Shown: in pieces, positions 1-8,487 of the stretch
Layout: each line of letters begins with the position of its first letter
Numbering within the stretch: the stretch's first letter is position 1
Assembly (NCBI RefSeq): GCF_900636965.1
Contig: NZ_LR134331.1
Location: 2,852,001 to 2,916,000, forward strand
Direction: 5' to 3'
Length of the DNA stretch: 64,000 bases
Origin: Lacticaseibacillus rhamnosus
Lineage (GTDB): Bacteria; Bacillota; Bacilli; Lactobacillales; Lactobacillaceae
The notes under the pieces: model-generated
What the model was told of the DNA's origin: nothing
Databases searched by the model: none
What the model saw: only the letters and a program-made list of their open reading frames with translations
Translations under genes and position numbers: made by a program

Positions 1-1242
1 GGTACTGAGTTATCAATTCCTCATTATTGGCCAAGATGGGATTGGTATGAACAAGATGCCCAACCGATGACTTTTAATTCCTTGGCATGGACTGGCCAGA
101 CAAGTGATGCTAGCGTAACCCTTTCTTTTTATGGCACCAATATTACGATCACCGGACAGACCAGTCCCCAAGGCGGTTTTGCTAAAATGACGCTTCGTGA
201 TAAAGAAGGGCATATCAGATCTCAAGTTTATACAGACTTTTACAGTATCCTGACCGAGGAGACGGTCTGTTTCCGTTCACCCACTGAGCAACCCGACCAT
301 TATCAACTATTGATTGAAGCAATGGGCATTCACGGTGACTGGTATGATAAGTCGCGTCGACGCTATGGGAGTGACGGTAATCATGTAACGATCAGCGGTT
401 ACAGTATTGATAACCCCACTGATAAAGATACTAAAGCCGCTGTGACCTACCACGCTAGTAAACAGGCATTTATGATTCATAAAATGGGCCATCACTGGAC
501 GCAATCAGCAGTGGCAAGACCTGAAGGCAGTGCTTATTACCAATGGCTGCAAAGTGACATTGGCGAAGGGGAGCTGACCATTGGCGACCAACAAATTCAT
601 TTGCGACCGGGTCAAGGCATCCTCATTAATCTTCACACTAGTTACGCTTATCACCCGGTTACATCCCTTTGGCAGACCAGTTATCTTAGTTTTGGCGGTA
701 CGATCATTGACGCAATGATCCCGGGTATTCACACTTCAAATTCAATCTTCTTTCCAGTCCTTGGCTCAGAAGTGTTGGGTTTTATCCATACCCAAATGCG
801 CCATCGTCATGAACATCATTACCAAGACGAACATGCCTCATCTATCATCCAAGATTTCTTAACCAAGCTAAAACCTTATACCGCACGTTTAAAGGCTGAT
901 CCTACCAAGCAAAAACTAGCTGAACAGACTCTAACTTTATTACAGCAGCATTTTGAAGAAGACCTAACCAATGACCAGCTTGCGGAAATGACAAATTATA
1001 GTGTGCAATATATGTTGCAAACTTTTCATGAGTTATATCAAACAACACCGCGGCGTCTTCTAACGATCTATCGGATTATTAAGGCAAAACAATTGCTGAT
1101 CGAACAACCTGATCTACCATTATTGCAAGTCGCTTTACAAGCAGGATTTAACTCCGAAACTTATATGATTCGTGCATTTAAACGCCAGGAAAACTTGACA
1201 CCAGGGCAATTTCGCACAGTTGTCCATCAATTACGTTCGTGA
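1..1242 (+). CDS. AraC-family transcriptional regulator with N-terminal sugar-binding-like domain (5' truncated by window edge)
   Basis: The frame is open from the first base, so the gene begins upstream of the window; the ATG at base 67 is internal. About 413 codons are visible. Visible residues 25-130 read like a galactose-binding-type beta-sandwich (pattern FYGTNITITG, then GGFAKMTL, then TDFYS). Residues 160-245 resemble an AraC cupin sensor (RPGQGILINLHTSYAYHP). The last ~100 residues carry the two helix-turn-helix motifs of AraC proteins (LAEMTNYSVQYMLQTFHE; VALQAGFNSETYMIRAFK). It probably senses a sugar and controls the divergent GPH symporter/GH115 genes, which is inferred from position only. 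A strong terminator follows. Confidence 0.75.
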   Translation, partial: GTELSIPHYWPRWDWYEQDAQPMTFNSLAWTGQTSDASVTLSFYGTNITITGQTSPQGGFAKMTLRDKEGHIRSQVYTDFYSILTEETVCFRSPTEQPDHYQLLIEAMGIHGDWYDKSRRRYGSDGNHVTISGYSIDNPTDKDTKAAVTYHASKQAFMIHKMGHHWTQSAVARPEGSAYYQWLQSDIGEGELTIGDQQIHLRPGQGILINLHTSYAYHPVTSLWQTSYLSFGGTIIDAMIPGIHTSNSIFFPVLGSEVLGFIHTQMRHRHEHHYQDEHASSIIQDFLTKLKPYTARLKADPTKQKLAEQTLTLLQQHFEEDLTNDQLAEMTNYSVQYMLQTFHELYQTTPRRLLTIYRIIKAKQLLIEQPDLPLLQVALQAGFNSETYMIRAFKRQENLTPGQFRTVVHQLRS

Positions 1243-1302
1243 CAAAGCCGGTGTCGCTTTGGTTCAAGGTCTGTCAACGTTTGATTACTCTGCAGCTAAG
1301 CA

Positions 1303-1360
1303 AAAATCGATCCAGACAGTATGAAAGTTGCTTAAATACTACTGTCAGAATCGATTTTTT
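1303..1360 (+). terminator. Rho-independent terminator after the AraC regulator
   Basis: A 19-bp arm (AAAATCGATCCAGACAGTA) pairs with TACTGTCAGAATCGATTTT with two mismatches, followed by a T-run. It ends the plus-strand regulator transcript. Confidence 0.8.
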
Positions 1361-1454
1361 AATAATCACGTTCTTTTTAACTTTTTTAAATCGAACACAA
1401 TCTTGCCGTTCTTTTAAGTTTGTTCCGACTATCAACTATGACTATTCAAAAAAA

Positions 1455-1485
1455 CCTAGCAACCCTGGGAGTAGACGTTGCTAGG
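1455..1485 (-). terminator. Terminator of the GH115/GPH operon
   Basis: CCTAGCAAC and GTTGCTAGG form a perfect 9-bp stem. On the minus strand the hairpin is followed by seven T residues, so it ends transcription coming from the symporter gene. Confidence 0.85.
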
Positions 1486-1498
1486 CATTTATGATGAT

Positions 1499-1546
1499 CT
1501 AAGCGAATTCATAAGCGTGAAAAGAATGGCTTTTTCGGGGTAGCAT
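1499..1546 (-). other. Possible 15-codon micro-ORF behind a perfect Shine-Dalgarno
   Basis: On the minus strand AAGGAGGTGAT, a full complement of the 16S rRNA 3' end, lies directly before ATG CTA CCC and a 15-codon frame. The gap between GGAGG and ATG is only 2 nt, shorter than usual, so translation is doubtful. It lies between the symporter stop codon and the operon terminator. Confidence 0.2.
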
Positions 1547-1583
1547 CACCTCCTTAAATTAGGTATTTGTGACTGACAAACGC

Positions 1584-3194
1584 TTATTTAGTTGACGTGT
1601 CAGCAGGTGTGCTAGTCTTCTGATCGTTTCTGCGCCAGAATTCAATTGAATCGTATGGTACCCCTGTCAATTGTTCACAAACGCGTTTGGTATCAGGCTT
1701 AACGTCCTTCATGCTGCCGCCTTTTTGTAAACGGGTTAACTCAGCGGCTAAGACATTAAAGGTCTTCTTACTGAGGTGGAACCGGCTCGCAAAGAACATC
1801 GCGATCAGGATCATAATGCCCACGCCGCCAGAAACGATAAACAGAATCATATTTGTGGCACTTGCAGGCTGGCTAACCGCACCGCTTGTGGACTGGCGGA
1901 AACCGGAAACATCAAGCAGGTATCCAGCAACAACTGAGGCCAGGCCTTGACTGATCTGGTTGATGAAGACCATGACTGACGCAAACAAGCCAGCACGGTT
2001 CTTACCAGTAACCAAGGTATCCACATCAGGAATGAACGGAAAGACATTCCACGGAACAAAGTAAAGGATGTACAAACCAATTTCATAAAGCAACGTGCCA
2101 ACAATCAGCCAGATCATAATGCCGGCTGGCTTAGTTAAACCAATGAAGACCCAGTCAATAGCACTGATTAAAATCAAGGAATAGCCAAACAGGTACAAGG
2201 AACGTGGTGAAATCTTAGTCACAATGTAACCAGCTAAAATGGTAACTGGTACAGATACAATACTTAACGATTGCAACATACCGGATACACTTGTTGATTT
2301 ACCAAGTACGAAGACAATGTAGTAAACAAATGTGGTGGACCATAGAATCGAAGCGAAGTAAGAACTCAGATAAATTCCCATGTGCGTACGGAAACTCTTA
2401 ATCTTGAAGGTAGAGAAGTAGTTGCGTAGTTCTGACTTCAGTGAACTCTTCTTACCGCCGTTATCTTCAAGCGCTTGAGCTGCTAACTTCTTAGCTTCAT
2501 TCTTGGTTACGAAGTGTTCCCATGTTGTCTTATAGGTAATCAGAATCAAGAAGAAAGTGACAACTGAGAACATGATCTGCATAATCAGATATGGCATCGG
2601 GGACGTTTTCGGATAGAAGCGGAACAGTTGGGCTGGCACAAATTGAGCTAACATGTTACCCAAACCGGCAATCACCATCCGCGTTGTTGACAGGGTCGTC
2701 CGTTCGTTGTAATCCTTGGTCATTTCATTTGGCAGTGTTTCCCAAGGAATCTGTAACACTGACATCAAGACAGTCGTGATGACGTAGGTGATCAGATAGT
2801 ACCAGTAACTCATCCCGGCAACCCATAAAGTGATTGCAAACAGGACAGATGGTGCAGCTGCCAAAATGAAGATGTGGCGACGGCCAAACATCCGGCCGAT
2901 CTTATACTTGTAAATATTATCAGAGATATTGCCCATGACCAGTGAAGCAATTGCATCGGCAACCCGGCCAATCAGGAAGATAGTCGCACCTTGACCAGCT
3001 GACAAGCCACAAAATGTGGTGTAGAAGAACAGCAACCACGCACCAACCAAACCTTGCATGGAAATACTGAACATTGAAAAGACACCGAATCCTAATGATC
3101 GGCCAATTCCGATCTTCTTACCACGAGCATGGTAAATACTCTTAGAAGCGTATTCGTCCCAACCGTCGTGGACAACGCCTTTTTTATTTTGCAT
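1584..3194 (-). CDS. GPH-family (MelB-like) sugar:cation symporter
   Basis: This 536-aa polytopic membrane protein has about twelve hydrophobic segments and the layout of the glycoside-pentoside-hexuronide symporters, with IGRVADAIASLVMGNISD near the N-terminus and a charged central loop. It has a hydrophilic C-terminal tail but no fused IIA domain. The start is preceded by AGAGGA. It lies downstream of the GH115 gene on the same strand and shares its terminator. It probably imports the glycoside, or a uronic-acid-decorated oligosaccharide, that GH115 acts on; the substrate is inferred from context. Family call firm, substrate open. Confidence 0.85.
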   Translation of the reverse strand: MQNKKGVVHDGWDEYASKSIYHARGKKIGIGRSLGFGVFSMFSISMQGLVGAWLLFFYTTFCGLSAGQGATIFLIGRVADAIASLVMGNISDNIYKYKIGRMFGRRHIFILAAAPSVLFAITLWVAGMSYWYYLITYVITTVLMSVLQIPWETLPNEMTKDYNERTTLSTTRMVIAGLGNMLAQFVPAQLFRFYPKTSPMPYLIMQIMFSVVTFFLILITYKTTWEHFVTKNEAKKLAAQALEDNGGKKSSLKSELRNYFSTFKIKSFRTHMGIYLSSYFASILWSTTFVYYIVFVLGKSTSVSGMLQSLSIVSVPVTILAGYIVTKISPRSLYLFGYSLILISAIDWVFIGLTKPAGIMIWLIVGTLLYEIGLYILYFVPWNVFPFIPDVDTLVTGKNRAGLFASVMVFINQISQGLASVVAGYLLDVSGFRQSTSGAVSQPASATNMILFIVSGGVGIMILIAMFFASRFHLSKKTFNVLAAELTRLQKGGSMKDVKPDTKRVCEQLTGVPYDSIEFWRRNDQKTSTPADTSTK

Positions 3195-3269
3195 TGTTTT
3201 TTTCCTCTTTTATAAAGTTTGTACAGTTAACGGCAAAATGTGGATGCCGAGAACTTACTTGTCAATTAA

Positions 3270-5315
3270 CTACTTTTCGTCAATGAGTTGTTCACGTAAC
3301 TTCTTAGCAATTTGATCATCCGAAAGTGCCAAGTGGGTGTTAGAAAGTAACATAACCCGGGCATCTGCTGGCTCCATCAGATATTTACGTTCCCATACAT
3401 CCTCATCTGACCCGTCGCCTAAGACGCGCAGATAAGAACGCAAGCGCCGTAACTTGATTGCATTCAATTCGATGTTTGAATAGGCATCATTATGGAAAAA
3501 GTCCACCCATTTTGGTGATGGATTGTCCCGCCGCAAACGGATAATTTCATCATTGGCACGCACAGCCTCATCTGCACCAAGGAAGGCATGGACAATTTCT
3601 GCCTGCTGATAATGACGGTAGGCCTGAATGCTAGCACGTAAGGCATGGAGTGAACATGCGTGGACAGCAATTCCCAACAACATGTCGTTATAGAAAAGCC
3701 GCTGCGGTTGTTGACCCATAATATCTGCGTAAACTTGAACGGCTCGGCGATACAGGCGATCCCATTCCGCGTATTTTGTATCAATCAACTCTGTAACCTT
3801 GGTAAGCTGATCATCGAGTGAAACATCGCCTGTCAACCATTTCATTTCTTCAAGTTGTGGGTAATGACCCATCCAAGCTTTGACAACTTTCCGGATTAGA
3901 TAAGTAGCGAACTCATCGCCGGCTTTTTGGTCATCGTGTGGGCCATACTGGATGGGTGCCTTGAAATAATCTTCGTAGATCGTTGTAATTTCTTTTTGAG
4001 CTTCGGAATAGTAATGTGATACATAGTCCTTAATGATCGCTTCTTCACTATGTACCTGATAGTCTCGGCGCCATGAACGGGCAACTTCGCGAATAAATAA
4101 GATATGCGGTTTAACATTGCCGACGTTGATTAATTCCAAAGTATCCATCTTAGCTTTGCGAACTTTTTCAAGCTCTTCAGCCACAAAATGCGGACTGTTT
4201 GGCAATAATGTCAGGAAACTGGATGCCTGTAAATCATGGAAGGTGACATGATAGTAGATACCCCGAGCGCGGTGTGCCTTATTAGGAATGGTCAAAACTG
4301 GTGAACGCGGATCATCATCCCATTGCCGCCGAGAGACCATCTTGCCATAGCCATTGTCAGCCCAGATCTCAATCACGTCTTGTGGCAATTTAAGCAAGCC
4401 TTTATTGAACAAACCCGTCAATTCACCGTAAATGCTAACTGAGCATTGCGCACCTGGATCAAGTTCTTGAACCATATCGTATTGAAGTTTGATGGTATCA
4501 TTAATGACTTTCGCTTTTTCCTCATCAGTCCACTGATGTGACGCATCATCCAACCAAAACGGTCGATCGCCCTGACCCCGGAACCCTAATCCATAAACCA
4601 CTTCATGCCCACGCTGTTCTAAAATGCTATCGCGCCAAAGCTTTTTAAAGAGTTCAGGATATTTCAAGTAAGAAGCTTCAAGGGTAGGATAAACACGGGC
4701 AAACATTTCCGATCCAAGTGGTTCAGCGTGGTGATGGGCGATGATAAGACCCATGTCACGAGCTCCATTACGATGATAACGGCTTTCTTTATCGGTCCCC
4801 GGAACGACAAGATTACCGCCAACCCGAAGTAAGGTTTCGTAGATGCGATCCCAAACGTAATCTTTGGAATCGTGATCCTGCCAAGCTGCAACCAGCAATT
4901 CATCGTTAACGAACCAACCACGATACTTTGTCTGGAAATCGGGTAAATGTTGACTGAAGTCGGTCCAACTAACTGTCGATTGCTTCTTAATAGGCGTATC
5001 CATAAAGTACCAGAAGTCATCAATTCCAAGCACTTCACGAGAAACAGCTAAGGCACCATACATCAAGCCACGGGTCGTTGCTGCAACAATTTCAACTTTC
5101 CGTGGGCTAACATAATGCATCGTGAACGTATCAGGAACTTTTTGATCGGCATCTTTTTTCAATACCAAAGTAATTTGATTCGCATCTGCCTCGCCAGTGG
5201 TTGCTTTTTGAATATCTCTTTGTAAAATATCCACAGCGTTTTTTAAAACCGGATTTGCCATATTATCGGTATGAACATCCGTTTTTCTAGAAATAACAAA
5301 GGTGTCTTTTGACAT
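3270..5315 (-). CDS. Glycoside hydrolase family 115-like protein (putative alpha-glucuronidase)
   Basis: This 681-aa protein starts at the ATG with AAGGAG six bases upstream; a TTG two codons earlier is in frame but badly spaced. Residues ~130-270 carry hallmarks of GH115: YRGWFVNDE, LLRVGGN, ARDMGLIIAHHHAEP and GLGFRGQGDRPFW. GH115 enzymes remove 4-O-methyl-glucuronic acid from xylan. No signal peptide is visible, so it would act inside the cell on imported oligosaccharide, matching the symporter next to it. It is shorter than many secreted GH115 enzymes, apparently lacking extra C-terminal domains. Two cre-like sites upstream suggest CcpA control. Family call good; exact substrate uncertain. 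Confidence 0.8.
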   Translation of the reverse strand: MSKDTFVISRKTDVHTDNMANPVLKNAVDILQRDIQKATTGEADANQITLVLKKDADQKVPDTFTMHYVSPRKVEIVAATTRGLMYGALAVSREVLGIDDFWYFMDTPIKKQSTVSWTDFSQHLPDFQTKYRGWFVNDELLVAAWQDHDSKDYVWDRIYETLLRVGGNLVVPGTDKESRYHRNGARDMGLIIAHHHAEPLGSEMFARVYPTLEASYLKYPELFKKLWRDSILEQRGHEVVYGLGFRGQGDRPFWLDDASHQWTDEEKAKVINDTIKLQYDMVQELDPGAQCSVSIYGELTGLFNKGLLKLPQDVIEIWADNGYGKMVSRRQWDDDPRSPVLTIPNKAHRARGIYYHVTFHDLQASSFLTLLPNSPHFVAEELEKVRKAKMDTLELINVGNVKPHILFIREVARSWRRDYQVHSEEAIIKDYVSHYYSEAQKEITTIYEDYFKAPIQYGPHDDQKAGDEFATYLIRKVVKAWMGHYPQLEEMKWLTGDVSLDDQLTKVTELIDTKYAEWDRLYRRAVQVYADIMGQQPQRLFYNDMLLGIAVHACSLHALRASIQAYRHYQQAEIVHAFLGADEAVRANDEIIRLRRDNPSPKWVDFFHNDAYSNIELNAIKLRRLRSYLRVLGDGSDEDVWERKYLMEPADARVMLLSNTHLALSDDQIAKKLREQLIDEK

Positions 5316-5442
5316 ACACAACTCCTTCTTTCATGTAACTTACTTAAACTTCTGCTTTCAATAATTGCTTGAACACCCGTTGTCATGAGGTGTCTTGAAA
5401 CTTTTGTGAACTGATATATTAAAACCTTAATTACAAAAAGAT

Positions 5443-5470
5443 TGTAGCGCTTGCAGTAACCGCTTCCAAT
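5443..5470 (-). promoter_or_regulatory. Two adjacent cre-like (CcpA) sites upstream of GH115
   Basis: On the minus strand TGGAAGCGGTTACT and TGCAAGCGCTACAA lie back to back. Each fits the cre consensus TGWAANCGNTNWCA with two or three mismatches. The position about 130-155 bp before the GH115 start suits catabolite repression. Confidence 0.5.
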
Positions 5471-5538
5471 AAACTAGTTTCTGCAACCATTGCACTCGTT
5501 ACTGTTGTTCACTGTTTAACATCCTATGTACAAAAAAA

Positions 5539-5581
5539 GGTTCAATCAGATGCGCTTATATCGCGCGTATCTGATTGGACC
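5539..5581 (-). terminator. Terminator of the metal ATPase gene
   Basis: GGTTCAATCAGATGCGC pairs with GCGTATCTGATTGGACC apart from two wobble positions, followed on the minus strand by seven T residues. Confidence 0.85.
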
Positions 5582-5609
5582 CTGAAATCTCTTGATCTTA
5601 AATTGTTAA

Positions 5610-7445
5610 TTAAGCACGTGCTTCTGCGCGAACCGGATCAACCAACGCCTGCCGATGCAAGCCATTACGTGCCCGCAGCGCGTATAAAATGGTGACCGTA
5701 TCGACGACTTCTTGCAACATGGCGCCAATAATCGTTGGAATCACGCCGAAGCTGGCAATGAGCATCAATCCGGTACAAATCGCAATCCCGATCAGCACTG
5801 ACTGCTTGGCAATGACCATGGTTTCTTTGGCAATCAAGGTTGCTGCTGCCACTTTTGCTAGATCATCGCGTAACACCACCGCGTCTGCTGATTCACTGGC
5901 AGCCGTTGCGCCATGTGCACCCATGGCAATCCCAACATCGGCAATCGCCAGCGATGGTGCATCGTTGACCCCGTCACCCACCATGACAACGGGACGATCA
6001 TCCTTAGGCACATTGTCCAGCACTTCAATCTTTTGCTGCGGCAATTGCTCAGCATACACTTGGTCAATACCGACTTCTCGAGCGACCTTATCGGCAATGG
6101 ATTGTTGGTCACCAGAGATCATGATCAAGTTGGCATCGTTTAATTCGTGCAATTTGGTCATGGTTTCTTTTGCTTCAGGCCGAATTTGGTCGGAAAAGGT
6201 AATGGCACCGGCATATTGGCCATCGACATTGACATAAACCGCCGTTGTATCCAAAGTCTCTTTTGCACCGGCGAACTCAGCCTTGCCGACTTTAACCTTA
6301 TGCCCGTCAACGGTTGCATAAACACCGAAACTAGTTGCTTCACTGACTTCGCTTGCCGGCAGCCGATCTGCTGCTGGCACTGCGTCTGTCAACGAGCGCG
6401 CCAAGATATGGGTCGATTGGCCTTCTGCACTGGCAGCTAGATTCAAAAGCTCATCTTGGGAAAAACCGGCCTGCGGTAAAACTGTCGCGACTTTCAAAAT
6501 ACCACGGGTGACGGTTCCGGTTTTATCAAAAGCGAAAGTCCGAGCGTCACTCAATTTTTCAAGGGTGGTCCCCGACTTCACAATAATCCCGTTACGGCTA
6601 TTGCGACTCATACCCGAAACCATGGCAATCGGTGCCGCCAGAATCAATGGACAAGGCGATGCGACAACCAGTACCTGTGCAAACCGAACCGGGTCGCCAG
6701 ATAAGACCCAACCCAAGCCGGCAATGACATAAGCAACTAACGTAAATGGTACCGCATACCGGTCTGCCATCCGGACGAAATGAGCCGGACGAGCTTCGGA
6801 TTCCTTAACAAGTTTAATGATTCCCTGATATTGACTGTCTTCTGCTCGCTGCGTAACTTTAACGGTTAATGCCGAATCCCCGTTGATCGTCCCAGACATG
6901 ATGTCACTACCTGCGTTTTTGGCAACTGGTTTGGATTCACCGGTCAAACTGGCTTCATCCACCAAACTCTCGCCTTCCAAAACCGTACCATCGACTGGAA
7001 CAACTTCTTGAGGCTTAACCAAAATCGTCTCGCCCACTTGAACGGCATCAACGTCAACATCTTCAACGTGGCCATCAACCAACCGATGAGCTGTCGTTGG
7101 TGCGTTTTCTAATAACTGCTTCAGTTCACTGCTGGCTTTTGTCGCAGCATAACTTTCCAAGGCGTCCCCACCAGTCAGCATCAGCAAAACAATCATCGCT
7201 GCCCAATACTGACTGACTGCCAAAGTGGCGACTACCGCCGTAATTGCTAACAAATCAACCCCGAAATTACCTGAACGAATGGTCTTGACCATGCCGCCGA
7301 ACATAATCAAAGCAATAATTGACCCCATGACTGTAATCAGTCCCTGAGCAATCAATGGCTGTTTTAATATGAACGCAAAGACCAGCGCCACAGCACTCAC
7401 AACAAGCACCATCATAAGCTGCCAGTTCTTCTTCATTGTTGCCAA
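5610..7445 (-). CDS. P1B-type heavy-metal-transporting ATPase (SPC motif, P1B-4-like)
   Basis: This 611-aa heavy-metal P-type ATPase has an actuator-loop TGES at ~168-171, membrane metal motif SPC at 263-265, phosphorylation motif DKTGT with Asp307, and the hinge GDGVNDAP. There is no N-terminal metal-binding domain and few N-terminal helices. SPC in place of the CPC of CadA/CopA is typical of P1B-4 pumps (CoaT/CtpD/PfeT), which export Co2+, Fe2+ or similar ions; the substrate here is inferred. A ~210-nt structured leader precedes the gene and no metal-responsive regulator gene is adjacent. Databases may label it a cadmium or zinc pump. Confidence 0.88.
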   Translation of the reverse strand: MATMKKNWQLMMVLVVSAVALVFAFILKQPLIAQGLITVMGSIIALIMFGGMVKTIRSGNFGVDLLAITAVVATLAVSQYWAAMIVLLMLTGGDALESYAATKASSELKQLLENAPTTAHRLVDGHVEDVDVDAVQVGETILVKPQEVVPVDGTVLEGESLVDEASLTGESKPVAKNAGSDIMSGTINGDSALTVKVTQRAEDSQYQGIIKLVKESEARPAHFVRMADRYAVPFTLVAYVIAGLGWVLSGDPVRFAQVLVVASPCPLILAAPIAMVSGMSRNSRNGIIVKSGTTLEKLSDARTFAFDKTGTVTRGILKVATVLPQAGFSQDELLNLAASAEGQSTHILARSLTDAVPAADRLPASEVSEATSFGVYATVDGHKVKVGKAEFAGAKETLDTTAVYVNVDGQYAGAITFSDQIRPEAKETMTKLHELNDANLIMISGDQQSIADKVAREVGIDQVYAEQLPQQKIEVLDNVPKDDRPVVMVGDGVNDAPSLAIADVGIAMGAHGATAASESADAVVLRDDLAKVAAATLIAKETMVIAKQSVLIGIAICTGLMLIASFGVIPTIIGAMLQEVVDTVTILYALRARNGLHRQALVDPVRAEARA

Positions 7446-7670
7446 CCCCTTTTCCTAAGTACCCCAATTATAACCATTACAATTTAAAAACGCAACCCTT
7501 TTTAGAACGAATATAATCTGGACGTTCAAATCCTGTAACCGATATAATTCAGTCTAGGCTAACTCAGTAAACGATAAGGATGGCAAGTGTTAGCTCGGAG
7601 CTGTTTTCTAGGCCTTCACCTAGACAATTCTCTTTTCGGTTATCCTAAATGTTTACCTTCTATTATACGC
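7446..7670 (-). promoter_or_regulatory. Structured 5' leader of the metal ATPase, candidate riboregulator
   Basis: On the minus strand TATAAT (revcomp of 7663-7668) precedes a ~210-nt untranslated leader. It can form hairpins CTAGG/CCTAG (7608-7623) and AGCT/AGCT (7592-7602) enclosed by GATAA/TTATC. Competing pairs also exist: 7619-7625 with 7552-7558 (7 bp), and 7589-7594 with 7558-7563 (6 bp). It did not match any riboswitch consensus I know. Confidence 0.4.
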
Positions 7671-7824
7671 TTTTACAGCGAAACGAATCATTAATTTGAA
7701 CTTATTTCCTGTTTTCAGTGACCTCATCTGCTCTGAAGAAGCTGCTACTGCTGTTACTTTCTTCGTCAGGATCGAATGACCGGTAGCTAGTTGTTGCTAA
7801 GCGCCCCTGCTCACGCTCGAAAAA
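7671..7824. other. Intergenic spacer, no gene recognised
   Basis: It holds the weak -35 side of the ATPase promoter and, near 7797-7820, a short stretch (CCTGCTCACGCTC) identical to the end of one copy of the dispersed palindromic repeat, perhaps a remnant. A 62-codon minus-strand frame running into the terminator has no ribosome site and looks spurious. Confidence 0.4.
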
Positions 7825-7852
7825 GAGCCGGATCAGTTTCCCGATCCGGCTC
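7825..7852 (-). terminator. Terminator of the hsp20 gene
   Basis: GAGCCGGATC and GATCCGGCTC form a perfect 10-bp stem with an 8-nt loop, followed on the minus strand by five T residues. Confidence 0.9.
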
Positions 7853-7886
7853 CTCAAGGTATTCATACTAGACAAACAGATCCGAT

Positions 7887-8330
7887 TCAATCGATCGTAA
7901 TCTGATGCCCTTCCTGCTGCTCAGCTGCCATCTTTGGTAAATCAATGGTCAAAACGCCATCACTGACTTTAGCACTAATCTTACCTTCATCAACGCTTGG
8001 CAACCGATAGCTGCGGCTCATGCGGCCATAGCTGCGTTCAGACATTAGCATATTGCCTTCCTTGTCTGAATGATCAGCCTGTTCCTCATGTTTAACTGCA
8101 ATGCTGAGAACATCATGGTCATAGCTTAAATTGATATTTTGCTTCTCGATTCCAGGCACATCAACCTTCACAACATATGACTCGTCATTTTCCTGAATAT
8201 CCGTTTTCAGCAGGCGACTGTTGTCAACCCCACGAGTTGGCGTAAAGCTGTCAAAAATATGCCGTCCCAAATCATTGAAGAATGGATCATTCAACCAATC
8301 ATTCCGCCGCATAAGATCATTAGCCATCAT
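7887..8330 (-). CDS. Hsp20/alpha-crystallin family small heat-shock protein
   Basis: This 147-aa small heat-shock protein is an ATP-independent holdase that keeps unfolding proteins soluble. The alpha-crystallin domain covers ~40-140, with the conserved KVDVPGIEKQNINLSYDHD region and DGVLTIDLPK near the end. The C-terminus ends in TID without an obvious IXI motif. The chosen start (MMAND) has AAGGAAG six bases upstream; the longer frame would run through the promoter. A perfect CIRCE element lies upstream, so HrcA repression with release on heat shock is expected. It is monocistronic, with its own terminator. Confidence 0.92.
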   Translation of the reverse strand: MMANDLMRRNDWLNDPFFNDLGRHIFDSFTPTRGVDNSRLLKTDIQENDESYVVKVDVPGIEKQNINLSYDHDVLSIAVKHEEQADHSDKEGNMLMSERSYGRMSRSYRLPSVDEGKISAKVSDGVLTIDLPKMAAEQQEGHQITID

Positions 8331-8382
8331 CGAAAACTTCCTTTCATTTTGAAGGTTACGACTTCCTCTTCCGAACATCTTT

Positions 8383-8391
8383 AGTATAACA
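8383..8391 (-). promoter_or_regulatory. Extended -10 promoter of hsp20
   Basis: On the minus strand TGTTATACT forms an extended -10 (TGn plus TATACT). The -35 region falls inside the CIRCE operator, so HrcA binding would block polymerase. Confidence 0.65.
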
Positions 8392-8397
8392 CAAAAA

Positions 8398-8424
8398 TTA
8401 GCACTCGTCATGTTAGAGTGCTAA
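8398..8424. promoter_or_regulatory. CIRCE operator (HrcA binding site)
   Basis: TTAGCACTC, a 9-bp spacer, then GAGTGCTAA: an exact match to the canonical CIRCE inverted repeat, immediately upstream of the hsp20 -10 element. Confidence 0.97.
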
Positions 8425-8487
8425 TTTGAATTTTCTGCTATTTTGATTGTTTGTCGTTTTACAGGTTCAGCGGATTATGATCGTACA

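Noticed and set aside
1239-1484. 81-codon frame after the AraC gene
   Set aside because: It crosses two terminator hairpins and has no ribosome site.
7702-7890. 62-codon minus-strand frame before the hsp20 terminator
   Set aside because: No ribosome site, runs through the terminator hairpin, low-complexity serine stretch.
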